Positions 53,916 through 63,275 of a DNA stretch of 64,000 nt are shown one piece after another. The translations under genes were made by a program, and so were the position numbers. The stretch is from NCBI GenBank assembly GCA_023402845.1, contig JAEYFP010000039.1, positions 62,001-126,000 of the forward strand, in the 5' to 3' direction. Position 1 is the first letter of the stretch; the number at the start of each line of letters is the position of its first letter. The stretch comes from Bacillota bacterium. Lineage in GTDB: Bacteria; Bacillota; Clostridia; Lachnospirales; Lachnospiraceae. The notes under the pieces were generated by a model, which saw only the letters and a list, made by a program, of their open reading frames with translations, made no database searches and had not been told where the DNA came from.

Positions 53916-53957
53916 AAAGAGGTGCATAAAGAGGTGCGTTATGCAGCCTCTTTTTTT
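53916..53957 (+). ncRNA. Short leader or small RNA ending in a terminator
   Basis: Starting about 8 bases after the promoter, the direct repeat AAAGAGGTGC occurs at 53916-53925 and 53928-53937. The second copy pairs with GCAGCCTCTTT (53943-53953), followed by seven Ts, a good terminator; the first copy can pair with the same right arm through TGCATAA/TTATGCA. So a ~50-base RNA is made, or transcription into the epimerase-opp operon is attenuated here. Confidence 0.6.
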
Positions 53958-54013
53958 GTTACACAGGGAATTTTTTCAAATTTTGACGGAAAAAGAGATA
54001 TGCGGGGATAAAT

Positions 54014-55099
54014 ATGAAAATTACAAAAATAAAAACGGGACTTATTAAAATTCCGTTAGTGACACCTTTCAAGACATCATTGCGCTCTGTGGATTCCATT
54101 GAGGATGTCCTTGTCCGTATTGAAACCGACAGCGGATTGGAAGGATTCGGAGAGGCTGCCCCTACGGCTGTCATTACCGGGGATACGATCGGATCGATCA
54201 GGACAGCAATTCATGATTATATAGCGCCGGCTGTCTGCGGAATGGAAATAGAAGATATGGACGGGATCATGAGAAGGCTGAACAATTGTATTCAGAAGAA
54301 TACATCGGCAAAGGCGGCTGTGGATATCGCACTCTATGATTTATATGCAAAGGATCTTAAACGCCCGCTGTATCATGTTTTGGGCGGACATAGAAAGAGC
54401 ATTGAAACAGATCTTACGATTAGTTTAAATACAGTTGAGAAGATGGTGGAGGACAGCAGGAAGGCGGTAAGCAATGGGTTTTCCATTCTGAAAATCAAGG
54501 TTGGGAATGACGCACAGAAAGACGTGGAACGAATCAGGGAAATTCGCAAAGCGGTGGGGGAAGAGGTCAGACTGCGTGTGGATGCCAATCAGGGCTGGAC
54601 TGTGAAGGAGGCTGTTAAAATTATTGGCGCACTGGAAGATGCGCTGCTTGATATTGAACTGGTGGAACAGCCTGTAAATGCATATGATTTCTATGGGATG
54701 AAGTATTTGACAAACCATACTCTGACACCGATTCTTGCGGATGAAAGTGTATTTAGTCCGATGGATGCAGTGAAAATACTGGAAGAGCATGCGGCGGATA
54801 TGATTAATATAAAGCTGATGAAGACCGGCGGAATTCATGAGGCATTAAAGATATGCGGACTTGCTGAGATGTATGGGGTTTCCTGTATGCTGGGCTGTAT
54901 GCTGGAAAGTAAAATTTCTGTCAGCGCGGCGGCACATCTGGCGGCGGCAAGAGGAGTCGTTGCTGCTGTCGATTTGGACGGTCCCGCTCTTTGCCGGATG
55001 GATCCCTATGTGGGAGGCCCGGCATACGAGGGGGCATGGATCCGAATGTCGGATTCAGCCGGTATAGGAATTGCGGGCGTACCGGTTGATTTTGAGTAA
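54014..55099 (+). CDS. Dipeptide epimerase (L-Ala-D/L-Glu type, enolase superfamily)
   Basis: 361 residues. Enolase-superfamily layout: capping domain, then a barrel with the catalytic K-x-K in ILKIKVG, metal ligands in RVDANQGW, ELVEQP and ADESVF, and the second catalytic Lys in NIKLMKTGG. In Bacillus subtilis the related YkfB epimerises L-Ala-D-Glu from murein peptides to L-Ala-L-Glu. The opp and NlpC/P60 neighbours support that role here. Starts just behind the leader terminator, with GGGG upstream of ATG 54014. Confidence 0.9.
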   Translation: MKITKIKTGLIKIPLVTPFKTSLRSVDSIEDVLVRIETDSGLEGFGEAAPTAVITGDTIGSIRTAIHDYIAPAVCGMEIEDMDGIMRRLNNCIQKNTSAKAAVDIALYDLYAKDLKRPLYHVLGGHRKSIETDLTISLNTVEKMVEDSRKAVSNGFSILKIKVGNDAQKDVERIREIRKAVGEEVRLRVDANQGWTVKEAVKIIGALEDALLDIELVEQPVNAYDFYGMKYLTNHTLTPILADESVFSPMDAVKILEEHAADMINIKLMKTGGIHEALKICGLAEMYGVSCMLGCMLESKISVSAAAHLAAARGVVAAVDLDGPALCRMDPYVGGPAYEGAWIRMSDSAGIGIAGVPVDFE

Positions 55100-55121
55100 A
55101 CGGGAAGGGAAGAGATCGAAT

Positions 55122-56114
55122 ATGGATACCGAAGTATTGCTTGATATAAAGGATTTGGAGGTTTCCTTCTATACAAAAGAAGGAGAGGTGCAGGCCATTC
55201 GAAAAATCAGTTATCGGCTGAAAAAAGGGGAAGTACTGGGCATTGTCGGAGAATCCGGCAGCGGAAAATCGGTATCCTCCCACTGCATTTTACGTCTGCT
55301 TCCAGGGAACGGAAAAATAAAGGGCGGGCAGATTCTGTTTGAAGGAAAAGATATTGTATCCATGACAGGAGCCGAAATTTCAGATCTGCGCGGCAATCGG
55401 ATCAGTATGATCTTTCAGGATCCGATGACTTCGCTGGATCCGTTGTTTACGATAGGTTTTCAAATTGAGGAGACATTGAAGAAGCATACGGAGCTGGATA
55501 AAAAGCAAAGAAAAGAACGAATGATAGAACTGCTTCAAATGGTAGGAATTAATAACCCGAAGAAGAGAATTAATCAGTATCCCCACGAGTTTTCGGGAGG
55601 TATGCGCCAGAGAGCCATGATAGCAATGGCTTTGAGCTGCAGTCCTGATATTTTAATTGCGGATGAACCGACTACTGCGCTCGATGTGACAACGCAGGCT
55701 CAGATTATCGACTTGCTGAAGGAATTAAAAGAGAAGCTTGGTATGGCAATTATTTTTATTACACATGATTTAGGAGTTGTCTCAGATATCTGTGATCGGA
55801 TTTTGGTTATGTATGCCGGCAAAATGGTCGAAATCGGTGAAAAGCGGCAGATTTTCTACGAGCATCGGCATCCCTATACGGAGGGATTGCTCCATTCCAT
55901 ACCGAAGATGGATGATGACCGCTTAGCGGAGCTTGTTCCGATTGAGGGAAATCCGCCTAATATGCTGCATATAAAAGAGGAATGCCCGTTTGCGCCGCGA
56001 TGCAAGTACTGTATGCAGGTTTGCGTAAAGCAGGAGCCGCCTGCGATGCGGCTGACGGACGGACATGAGGCTGCCTGTTGGCTGATCAGGAAGGCGGGTT
56101 ACATAGAAGCATGA
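55122..56114 (+). CDS. Oligopeptide ABC transporter ATPase, OppD/DppD
   Basis: 330 residues. Walker A GESGSGKS, signature FSGGMRQ, Walker B LIADEPTTALDVTTQ, and the C-terminal Cys-containing oligopeptide domain (CPFAPRCKYCMQVC) that in this family can bind an iron-sulfur cluster. ATG 55122 follows GGGAAGGGAAG; an earlier start would overlap the epimerase gene. Coupled with the next ATPase in ATGA. Confidence 0.93.
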   Translation: MDTEVLLDIKDLEVSFYTKEGEVQAIRKISYRLKKGEVLGIVGESGSGKSVSSHCILRLLPGNGKIKGGQILFEGKDIVSMTGAEISDLRGNRISMIFQDPMTSLDPLFTIGFQIEETLKKHTELDKKQRKERMIELLQMVGINNPKKRINQYPHEFSGGMRQRAMIAMALSCSPDILIADEPTTALDVTTQAQIIDLLKELKEKLGMAIIFITHDLGVVSDICDRILVMYAGKMVEIGEKRQIFYEHRHPYTEGLLHSIPKMDDDRLAELVPIEGNPPNMLHIKEECPFAPRCKYCMQVCVKQEPPAMRLTDGHEAACWLIRKAGYIEA

Positions 56115-57079
56115 AAAAAGACAATGATATTCTGTTAGAAGTCAAAAATCTGAGAAAATATTATGAAATTAAACAGGGAATGTTCAAAAAGACATCTGTG
56201 AAAGCCGTTGATGATGTCAGCTTTCAAATCAGGAAGGGCGAGACACTGGGACTGGTCGGTGAGAGCGGATGCGGAAAGACAACACTTGGAAGAACGATTT
56301 TGCGGCTGTATGAACCGACAGGCGGTGAGATCTATTTTAAGGGTGAGAAAATCAATCATGTCAAAATGGATGATTACCGGAAGAAAATGCAGATTGTGTT
56401 TCAAGACCCGTATGCTTCGCTGGATCCCAGAAAAACTGTTGCGGATATTATCGGAGAAGCAATGGACATTCACCGTCTGTATGAAAACCGCATGGAGCGG
56501 AAAGAAAAGATTTTAGAGCTTATGAATCTGGTGGGGCTGAATCTGGAATTTTATAACCGTTATCCGCACGAATTTTCCGGCGGGCAGCGTCAAAGAATCG
56601 GAATAGCCAGAGCGCTTGCCGTATCTCCCGAGTTTATTGTATGTGACGAACCGGTCTCTGCGTTGGATGTGTCCATTCAGGCACAGGTTATTAATATGCT
56701 GAAAAAGCTTCAGAAGGAGCAGGAACTGACCTATTTGTTTATTGCCCATGATTTAGCGGTAGTGAAGCATATCAGTGACCGAATTGGGGTACTGTATCTC
56801 GGACATCTGGTAGAATTGGCAGATAGTGAGGAATTATGCAATCATCCAATGCATCCTTATACGCAGATGCTATTGTCGGCTGTTCCGATTGCAGATCCAA
56901 GCGAGAGTGAGAAAAGAAGGCGGATTAAGCTGGAGGGAGAGATCCCGTCGCCGATCAATCCGCCGTCCGGGTGCCCGTTTCATACACGGTGTCCGTATGC
57001 AAAGCCGAAATGCCAGCAATCCTTTCCGGCATTTACGCAGCGTTCGGACGGACACAAGGTGGCATGTTTCAAAAAATAG
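56111..57079 (+). CDS. Oligopeptide ABC transporter ATPase, OppF/DppF
   Basis: 322 residues. Walker A GESGCGKTT, signature FSGGQRQ, Walker B IVCDEPVSALDVSIQ and C-terminal CPFHTRCPYAKPKC. Pairs with OppD on the cytoplasmic side of the permease. Overlaps OppD by four bases. Confidence 0.93.
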   Translation: MKKDNDILLEVKNLRKYYEIKQGMFKKTSVKAVDDVSFQIRKGETLGLVGESGCGKTTLGRTILRLYEPTGGEIYFKGEKINHVKMDDYRKKMQIVFQDPYASLDPRKTVADIIGEAMDIHRLYENRMERKEKILELMNLVGLNLEFYNRYPHEFSGGQRQRIGIARALAVSPEFIVCDEPVSALDVSIQAQVINMLKKLQKEQELTYLFIAHDLAVVKHISDRIGVLYLGHLVELADSEELCNHPMHPYTQMLLSAVPIADPSESEKRRRIKLEGEIPSPINPPSGCPFHTRCPYAKPKCQQSFPAFTQRSDGHKVACFKK

Positions 57080-57097
57080 GAGAGCGGAGGCGGAACA

Positions 57098-58018
57098 ATG
57101 GATTTATTACAAAAAATTTTAAAAAGGATCGGCTTGGCAGTATTCAGTTTGCTTCTGATTATTACGATTACCTTTTTTCTGATGAACCTGATTCCGGGAG
57201 ATCCGTTTATGTCGGAAAAGGCTTCCGCGGAAGCAAGGGCATTGCTTCGTGCAAAATATGGGTTGGATCAGCCGGTTTATATCCAATATTTAAGATATAT
57301 GGCCAATTTATTCAAAGGTGATATGGGAACGAGCTATGTGCTTCAAAAGGGGCGTGAAATATCACAAATTGTAACGGATTCTTTTTTTGTTTCTATGAAA
57401 TTGGGAATCAGGGCATTGATTGCCGCAATTCTGATCGGAGTCCCGGCCGGGTGTATTGCCGGGTTATGGAAGGATAAGGCACCGGACTCGGTTATTAGAA
57501 TCCTTTCCTCCGTTGGTATTTCTGTTCCGGGTTATGTAATAGCGGCCCTGCTGATGCTGGTATTTGCCGTAAAGATGCAATGGCTGCCGATTTCCTACAA
57601 TAAACCAGGCGGATCTGTTATGCCCGTCATCACACTTGCACTATACCCGACCTGCTATCTGATTCGGCTTACGAGAGCCAGTATTTTGGAGGTAATGAAT
57701 CAAGACTATTTAAGGACGGCAAGGGCGAAAGGGATGAGCGAATTTACGGTTATTTTTGTGCATGCTCTGAAAAACTCCCTCATACCGATTATTACCTATT
57801 TAGGTCCTCTGACTGCTTCAGTGCTGACTGGTGGGTTTGTTGCGGAAAGTGTATTCAATGTTCCGGGGCTCGGCCGTTATTTTGTAAGTGCAATCAGTTC
57901 CAGAGATTATACGCTGATTATGGGAACCACGGTATTTTACGCAACCTTGATTATTTTTATGAATTTAATCTGTGATGTTTTGTATCAGGTGGTAGATCCG
58001 AGAATTCAGATTAATTAG
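57098..58018 (+). CDS. Oligopeptide ABC transporter permease, OppB/DppB
   Basis: 306 residues, six transmembrane segments. Typical OppB features: MNLIPGDPF after TM1, YGLDQPVYIQYLRYM, and the ATPase-contact loop YLRTARAKGMSEFTVIFVHA. GGAGG lies upstream of ATG 57098. Confidence 0.93.
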   Translation: MDLLQKILKRIGLAVFSLLLIITITFFLMNLIPGDPFMSEKASAEARALLRAKYGLDQPVYIQYLRYMANLFKGDMGTSYVLQKGREISQIVTDSFFVSMKLGIRALIAAILIGVPAGCIAGLWKDKAPDSVIRILSSVGISVPGYVIAALLMLVFAVKMQWLPISYNKPGGSVMPVITLALYPTCYLIRLTRASILEVMNQDYLRTARAKGMSEFTVIFVHALKNSLIPIITYLGPLTASVLTGGFVAESVFNVPGLGRYFVSAISSRDYTLIMGTTVFYATLIIFMNLICDVLYQVVDPRIQIN

Positions 58019-58036
58019 AAACCAGAGGTAAGGAAT

Positions 58037-59038
58037 ATGAAAAGTAACATACTTAGTATGCAAAGTAAACTTTCACCGGCGGATTTTGAACCGCTCGATG
58101 CCGGTTACTTTGCAGAGGAAGGGCTCAAGACGCAGGAGGTTGGTTTCTGGAGGGCCAGTTTTGGCCGTCTGAAAGAAAATAAAATTGCGATGGCTGCGCT
58201 TGGAATGATTGTGATCGTCATGCTGTTTGCGATCATCGGCCCTTATTTGTCTCCCTATGCCTACGATCAGCAGATCCGCTCAAGTGAAGGGCTGGCACCC
58301 AGCCTTGCGCATCCGTTTGGAACCGATCGTCTCGGAAGAGATTTGTTTGTGCGGTGCATGATAGGAACGAGAATTTCACTGACTGTCGGAGTTGTATCGG
58401 CGGTCATCGTATTAGTGATTGGTTCGGTTTATGGCGCCGTTTCCGGGCTGCTGGGCGGAAAAGCGGATACGGTTATGATGAGAGTTGTGGATGTAGTATA
58501 TTCTGTTCCGGAGATTCTGTTAATTGTCGTCATTAAGCTGGTGATTGACGAGCCGCTGAATCAGCTCGTGACTACGGTAGATTTTTTTAAGCCGCTGCAA
58601 AGAGTGGGCTCGGGTCTGATTGCAATCTTTATTGTATATGGATGTCTGTATTGGGTAGGTATGGCCAGGATTGTAAGAGGACAGGTGCTTCAGCTGAAGG
58701 AAATGGAATATGTCACGGCTGCACATGCATTGGGATGTTCGAGAAAGCGGCTGATCACACAGCATCTTTTGCCGAACTGTATCGGACAGCTGATTGCAAC
58801 GGCAATGCTGCAGATTCCGTCAGCTATTTTTACGGAGGCTTTTTTAAGCTTTCTGGGTATTGGTGTTTCGGCACCGATGGCAAGTCTCGGTTCCCTTACC
58901 TCCGATGCAATCGGCAGTATTTCATCCTATCCTTATCGGGTGATCTTTCCCGCCTGCATTATCAGTTTAATTATACTGACATTTAATTTACTTGGTGATG
59001 GCCTGCGGGATGCGCTGGATCCTAAAATGAAAAAATAA
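58037..59038 (+). CDS. Oligopeptide ABC transporter permease, OppC/DppC
   Basis: 333 residues with a ~45-residue cytoplasmic N terminus and six transmembrane helices. HPFGTDRLGRDLFVRCMIG and the contact loop EYVTAAHALGCSRKRLITQH are typical of OppC. GAGG lies upstream of ATG 58037. A 62-base gap with a weak hairpin separates it from oppA. Confidence 0.93.
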   Translation: MKSNILSMQSKLSPADFEPLDAGYFAEEGLKTQEVGFWRASFGRLKENKIAMAALGMIVIVMLFAIIGPYLSPYAYDQQIRSSEGLAPSLAHPFGTDRLGRDLFVRCMIGTRISLTVGVVSAVIVLVIGSVYGAVSGLLGGKADTVMMRVVDVVYSVPEILLIVVIKLVIDEPLNQLVTTVDFFKPLQRVGSGLIAIFIVYGCLYWVGMARIVRGQVLQLKEMEYVTAAHALGCSRKRLITQHLLPNCIGQLIATAMLQIPSAIFTEAFLSFLGIGVSAPMASLGSLTSDAIGSISSYPYRVIFPACIISLIILTFNLLGDGLRDALDPKMKK

Positions 59039-59100
59039 ACCGAAGCCTTTTAGGCCGAAGGATTTATTAATAAATAATTTAAGGAAAGAGAGGATTAGTT

Positions 59101-60741
59101 ATGAAAAAGAAACAAGGATGGTTGATAAGTTCACTTCTGTGTCTCGTACTATCAGCTGCATTATTAGCGGGCTGCGGCAGCAATGCGGCCGAGACGGCGG
59201 AACCTGCTGTCAATGAGGCAGACGGCGAGGCAAGCTCTGAGGAGACGGCAGATGCCGGCGAAAGTACCGGAAAATTATCCATTTCCGTTTCCGGCGGAAG
59301 TGAAGATGCAATGAATGTGAATACGGCTAAGTCAGATACACTAGAGGGCTTATCTGCATGCAGGCACTTATATGAAGGCCTTTACAAATTGGATCAGGAC
59401 GGAAATGTTGTGCTGGGACAGGCAAGTGATGTGCAGGAGAGCGAAGACGGACTGACCTATACCTTTACGCTGCGTGACGATATTACCTGGTCGGACGGTA
59501 CGGCGGTGACGGCAGAGGATTTTGTATATGGCTGGCAGTATTTGAATGAATCGGCCGGAAGCTATTCTACCCTGCTGAGCATGGTTAGTGATGCACAGGC
59601 AACCGATGAAAAAACACTGGTAGTTACGCTTGCTTATCCTTGTTCGTATTTACCGAGCGTTCTTGCTTTCCCCTCGGCTTATCCGGTAAGAAAGGATATT
59701 GTAGAGGCTAACGGAGAGGCTTATGCAACAGACCCGGACAAGGCGGTCTACAACGGAGCCTATATAATGACGGAGTGGACACATCAGCAGTCGGTAGTAA
59801 TGGAAGCAAGGGAAGACTACTATGACTATGCAAATATCAGCGTGGGAGAGCTTACCTGGCAGCTGATGTCCGATGAGTCAACAATGCTTGCTTCTTATCA
59901 AAGCGGAGATATCATTTATTCCGACACCTATCCGAAGGAGGAAGCGGCTGCTCTTGAGGGAAATGGCCTGCATTTTACTTCCGGCTACTGTACCTTTAAT
60001 GTCATGTTCAATGTAGGTGAGAAGGGTCCGGAGGTTTTGAAGGATCAAAAGGTAAGAGAGGCAATGACACTTGTAATTGATCGTCAGCGTCTGGTCGATA
60101 TCAGAAACTTGAACGATGAGGTGGCAGATACTTATAGTCCTTCCGGATTGACAAATGCAGATGGTGTTGAGTTCAATACGACTGTCACGCCATGGTATGA
60201 TCTGGCAGCTTATGAACAGAACTGTGAGAAGGCAAAGGAACTTCTGAAGGAAGCCGGATATGAAAACGGACAGGGATTCCCTGCATTGACTTATATTGTT
60301 AATAATAATGAGCGTAAGGAAATGGCCGAGATGATTATCAATGACTGGAAAGAGGTACTGGGGATCACCTCTGTGACAGTTGAAATAGTAGATGGCTTTT
60401 TTGCGCAGCGAGACACGCAGGATTATGATCTGGCTTATTTCGGATGGTATATGGATTATCCGGATATCTCCAATATGCTGTATACGATGACAACAGAAAG
60501 CGATAATGATTCGGGTTACAGCAATGCGGATTATGATCAGGCATATAATGATGCAACGGCCAATGCGGATGTAGTAAAGCAATGGGAAGCTTATGCCGAA
60601 TGCGAGCGGATTTTGGCAGAGGATTTACCGATTGCGCCATTGCTTCATGCGCAGAACTCATATTTGTTTGATGATGCAAACTATGATGGTTTGGTATACT
60701 ACTGCGGAAACTTCTATTTTGGTTATGTCTCACAAAAATAA
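59101..60741 (+). CDS. Peptide-binding lipoprotein, OppA/DppA-SBP type
   Basis: 546 residues, family 5 solute-binding protein. Lipobox L-L-A-G-C, a Glu/Ala-rich linker, then SBP-5 signatures: ACRHLYEGLYKLDQDGNVV, FTLRDDITWSDGTAVTAEDF and YGWQYL. Delivers peptides to OppBC. In this setting murein-derived tri- or tetrapeptides are likely. GAAAGAGAGG precedes ATG 59101. Confidence 0.93.
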   Translation: MKKKQGWLISSLLCLVLSAALLAGCGSNAAETAEPAVNEADGEASSEETADAGESTGKLSISVSGGSEDAMNVNTAKSDTLEGLSACRHLYEGLYKLDQDGNVVLGQASDVQESEDGLTYTFTLRDDITWSDGTAVTAEDFVYGWQYLNESAGSYSTLLSMVSDAQATDEKTLVVTLAYPCSYLPSVLAFPSAYPVRKDIVEANGEAYATDPDKAVYNGAYIMTEWTHQQSVVMEAREDYYDYANISVGELTWQLMSDESTMLASYQSGDIIYSDTYPKEEAAALEGNGLHFTSGYCTFNVMFNVGEKGPEVLKDQKVREAMTLVIDRQRLVDIRNLNDEVADTYSPSGLTNADGVEFNTTVTPWYDLAAYEQNCEKAKELLKEAGYENGQGFPALTYIVNNNERKEMAEMIINDWKEVLGITSVTVEIVDGFFAQRDTQDYDLAYFGWYMDYPDISNMLYTMTTESDNDSGYSNADYDQAYNDATANADVVKQWEAYAECERILAEDLPIAPLLHAQNSYLFDDANYDGLVYYCGNFYFGYVSQK

Positions 60742-60757
60742 GCAATAGGGATTTGGA

Positions 60758-61579
60758 ATGATACAAAATGTGAAAGAATTAGAAAATTATTTTTTAGAGC
60801 AAATACAAGGATTCCCTGGAAAAGCGGCATATCTGTTTACTGATATGGAGAAGGCAGAGTGCAGCTTTGAAAGGGATTCCAAAATCCCGGTGGTCTCAGC
60901 CAGTATGATTAAGGTGCCGATCATGCTCTGCCTGTTTGACTTAATCGAGCAGGGAGAGTTTTCTTTGTCTTCAAAGATCATGGTGGAGGATAGCCGGATT
61001 CTTGAGGATTCCCATGTGTTTGAATATGGACCAAGAAAGGCATCTCTATATGAACTGACCGTTTGGATGATTGTAAACAGTGATAATACGGCGACAAATG
61101 TGCTGATCTCCCTTCTTGGAATGGACAGATTAAATGTATGGTTCCAAGAGATGGGATTCCACCATACAAAAGTGGAACGGCTGATGCTTGACTACGAAGC
61201 GATTGCAGCTGGCAAGAATAACTGGATCTCACCGCAGGACTTTTACCTCTGTATGAAATGGATGAAAGAAAAGGAAGCAGTTCATAAATATGCTGCACTG
61301 GCACTTCATATACTTAAGAGAAACAGAGATCATGACTGTCTTTTAAGATATCTGTATGAGGATTCTGCAGTTGCCCATAAAACGGGTGGACTTGACGGAA
61401 TTGTTCATGATGCGGGTATTTTCTATACGACGTCGGGCGCCTATTTTCTGGGAGTATTCCTTTCGGAATTTGAGCATTCACAGGCGATGGAAAAGGAAGC
61501 GCAAAAACTGATCGGACGATTGTCCAGAAAGACGTATGAGCTGAAAGAGAGGGAAGCGGGAGCATGGAAATTGGCATAG
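60758..61579 (+). CDS. Cytoplasmic serine hydrolase with class A beta-lactamase fold (second)
   Basis: 273 residues. S-M-I-K in SASMIKVPIM, S-D-N in VNSDNTATNVLI and K-T-G in VAHKTGGLDGIVHDAG, in class A order. The omega-loop region (RLMLDYEAIAAGKNNWISPQ) lacks the E-x-x-L-N of true beta-lactamases. No signal peptide is present. It is only distantly similar to the 53028 protein, so the locus has two such enzymes, probably acting on imported D-residue-containing peptides. Overlaps the NlpC/P60 gene by 16 bases. Confidence 0.83.
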   Translation: MIQNVKELENYFLEQIQGFPGKAAYLFTDMEKAECSFERDSKIPVVSASMIKVPIMLCLFDLIEQGEFSLSSKIMVEDSRILEDSHVFEYGPRKASLYELTVWMIVNSDNTATNVLISLLGMDRLNVWFQEMGFHHTKVERLMLDYEAIAAGKNNWISPQDFYLCMKWMKEKEAVHKYAALALHILKRNRDHDCLLRYLYEDSAVAHKTGGLDGIVHDAGIFYTTSGAYFLGVFLSEFEHSQAMEKEAQKLIGRLSRKTYELKEREAGAWKLA

Positions 61580-62460
61580 TTTCTGTACCGAAGGCAAAAC
61601 TGTATGAGCTGTCTTACAAGGAGGGCAGCTTAGCAGATCAATCACTTGTTGCAGATGAAGTATTGTCGGGATGGGCAGTGGGAATATTGGAAAGAAGGGG
61701 AGCGTATCTAAGGGTAGTGACTCATTATGGGTATGAGGGTATACTTGAGAAAACGTCCCTTCTTCCTGCCGGTGAATGCCAGCCGGAGCTGCGTTTTTCA
61801 CCCAAATGCTTTCTGATTCGATCGCTGAGAGTAGATTTAATGAGTATCCCCAGCGTGAAGGGAAGAGTGCTTCAGACTCTGTTTGCGGGAAGCTTTGTAT
61901 TCCTGAAGGAGAGCGAAGAGGAGAATGGTTACTGCAAAGTTCTTACGGCGGATGGAACCTGTGGATTTGTGCCGTGCGTATCCATCAGTGAACGAAGGGA
62001 TAGTGATGGATACCTTCTGAATAACAGACCAAAGAATTATTTTTTGCGGCAGATTCCGTATCTGAGGCAACATCAGGAGGTACTGCGTGAGGATGTAACA
62101 CGATGGGCCAAGCGATATTTAAACACCCAGTACCGCTGGGGAGGAAAAACTGCAGATGGAATTGATTGCTCAGGACTGACCTTTATGAGCTATTTCTTCT
62201 GCGGAATATTAATCTATCGGGATGCCCATATCCAAATGGGTTATCCGGTGAAGCAGATTTCGATCGCTGACAGAAAGAAAGGAGATCTGCTGTTTTTTCC
62301 GGGGCATGTCGCCATGTATCTGGGAAACGAGCAGTATATTCATGCTACTGCGTATGAAAAAAACTTCTGTTGTGTCATCAACAGTTTTTCTCCGGAGGAT
62401 GCAAATTATCGTCCGGATCTGGTGGAGAAGCTGGAAGCGGTGGGTTCTGTTTTTGTTTAA
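61564..62460 (+). CDS. NlpC/P60 peptidase with SH3-like domains (YkfC-like)
   Basis: 298 residues. Two N-terminal SH3b-type domains (about 1-70 and 80-145), then the Cys peptidase domain: YRWGGKTADGIDCSGLTFMS (catalytic Cys) and PGHVAMYLGNEQYIHAT (catalytic His). The plan matches gamma-D-glutamyl-L-diamino acid endopeptidase YkfC of Bacillus subtilis, which cleaves D-Glu-diaminopimelate bonds in imported murein peptides. No signal peptide, in agreement with a cytoplasmic role. Starts inside the end of the previous gene. Confidence 0.9.
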   Translation: MEIGIVSVPKAKLYELSYKEGSLADQSLVADEVLSGWAVGILERRGAYLRVVTHYGYEGILEKTSLLPAGECQPELRFSPKCFLIRSLRVDLMSIPSVKGRVLQTLFAGSFVFLKESEEENGYCKVLTADGTCGFVPCVSISERRDSDGYLLNNRPKNYFLRQIPYLRQHQEVLREDVTRWAKRYLNTQYRWGGKTADGIDCSGLTFMSYFFCGILIYRDAHIQMGYPVKQISIADRKKGDLLFFPGHVAMYLGNEQYIHATAYEKNFCCVINSFSPEDANYRPDLVEKLEAVGSVFV

Positions 62461-62477
62461 CATAAGGAGAAATGGTA

Positions 62478-63275
62478 ATGAAGCTTTTTATCAGTGCGGA
62501 TATTGAAGGAACGACCGGAATCTGTTCCTGGCGGGAAACAAACAGCGGCAATAAGGATTATGATGCAATGGCTGTACAGATGACGAAAGAAGTAGGGGCG
62601 GTTTGCGAAGGCGCAAATGAATCAGGAGTATCTCAGATTCTGGTGAAGGATGCGCACGATACGGCAATGAATATTCATGCGGAGCTTCTTCCGGAAAATG
62701 TTCAGCTGATCCGCGGCTGGACAAGAGACCCTTTCGGTATGATGGCAGGACTTGATGCGGGTTTTGATGCTGTTGCAATGACCGGTTATCATGCGGCAGC
62801 AGGAACAAGCGGAAGCCCGTTGGCGCATACATGGGATGTTGATATTGAATTGATCACCTTGAACGGCAGCATTTTCAGCGAATTTCATATGAATGCTTAT
62901 ATTGCTGCCTATTTTCGGGTGCCGGTAATTTTCATAAGCGGTGATCGAATGATTTGTGATACGGCAAAAAAACTGATCCCAAATATTACTGCGGCGGCGG
63001 TCAGCGAAGGAATTGGGAATGCATCCAAATCTATTCATCCCAAGCTGGCGATCTCCCTTCTCAAAGCGGGAATCCTACAGGCATTTGAAGGTGACCGCCA
63101 TGCCTGCATACCTGAACTCCCTGCACATTTTCAGGTGGAGATACATTTCAGAGATCATTTTCGTGCATATAAAAGCTCCTTTTATCCGGGTGCACGGCAA
63201 TCCGGAATGAAAAGAGTTGTTTTTGAAGCGGATGATTATATGGAGATTCTAAGGTTTTTCCTTTTTGTATTATAG
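62478..63275 (+). CDS. dppA: D-aminopeptidase, DppA (M55) family
   Basis: 265 residues. Metal-binding motifs of the family are visible: ISADIEGTTGI (D-x-E), VKDAHDTA, MTGYHAAAGTSGSPLAHTWD and EFHMNAY. DppA of Bacillus subtilis releases D-amino acids from short D-peptides such as D-Ala-D-Ala. I prefer ATG 62478 because AAGGAG is then eight bases upstream; ATG 62472 leaves only two. The last gene of the peptide-scavenging locus, overlapping the converging transporter gene by six bases. Confidence 0.9.
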   Translation: MKLFISADIEGTTGICSWRETNSGNKDYDAMAVQMTKEVGAVCEGANESGVSQILVKDAHDTAMNIHAELLPENVQLIRGWTRDPFGMMAGLDAGFDAVAMTGYHAAAGTSGSPLAHTWDVDIELITLNGSIFSEFHMNAYIAAYFRVPVIFISGDRMICDTAKKLIPNITAAAVSEGIGNASKSIHPKLAISLLKAGILQAFEGDRHACIPELPAHFQVEIHFRDHFRAYKSSFYPGARQSGMKRVVFEADDYMEILRFFLFVL

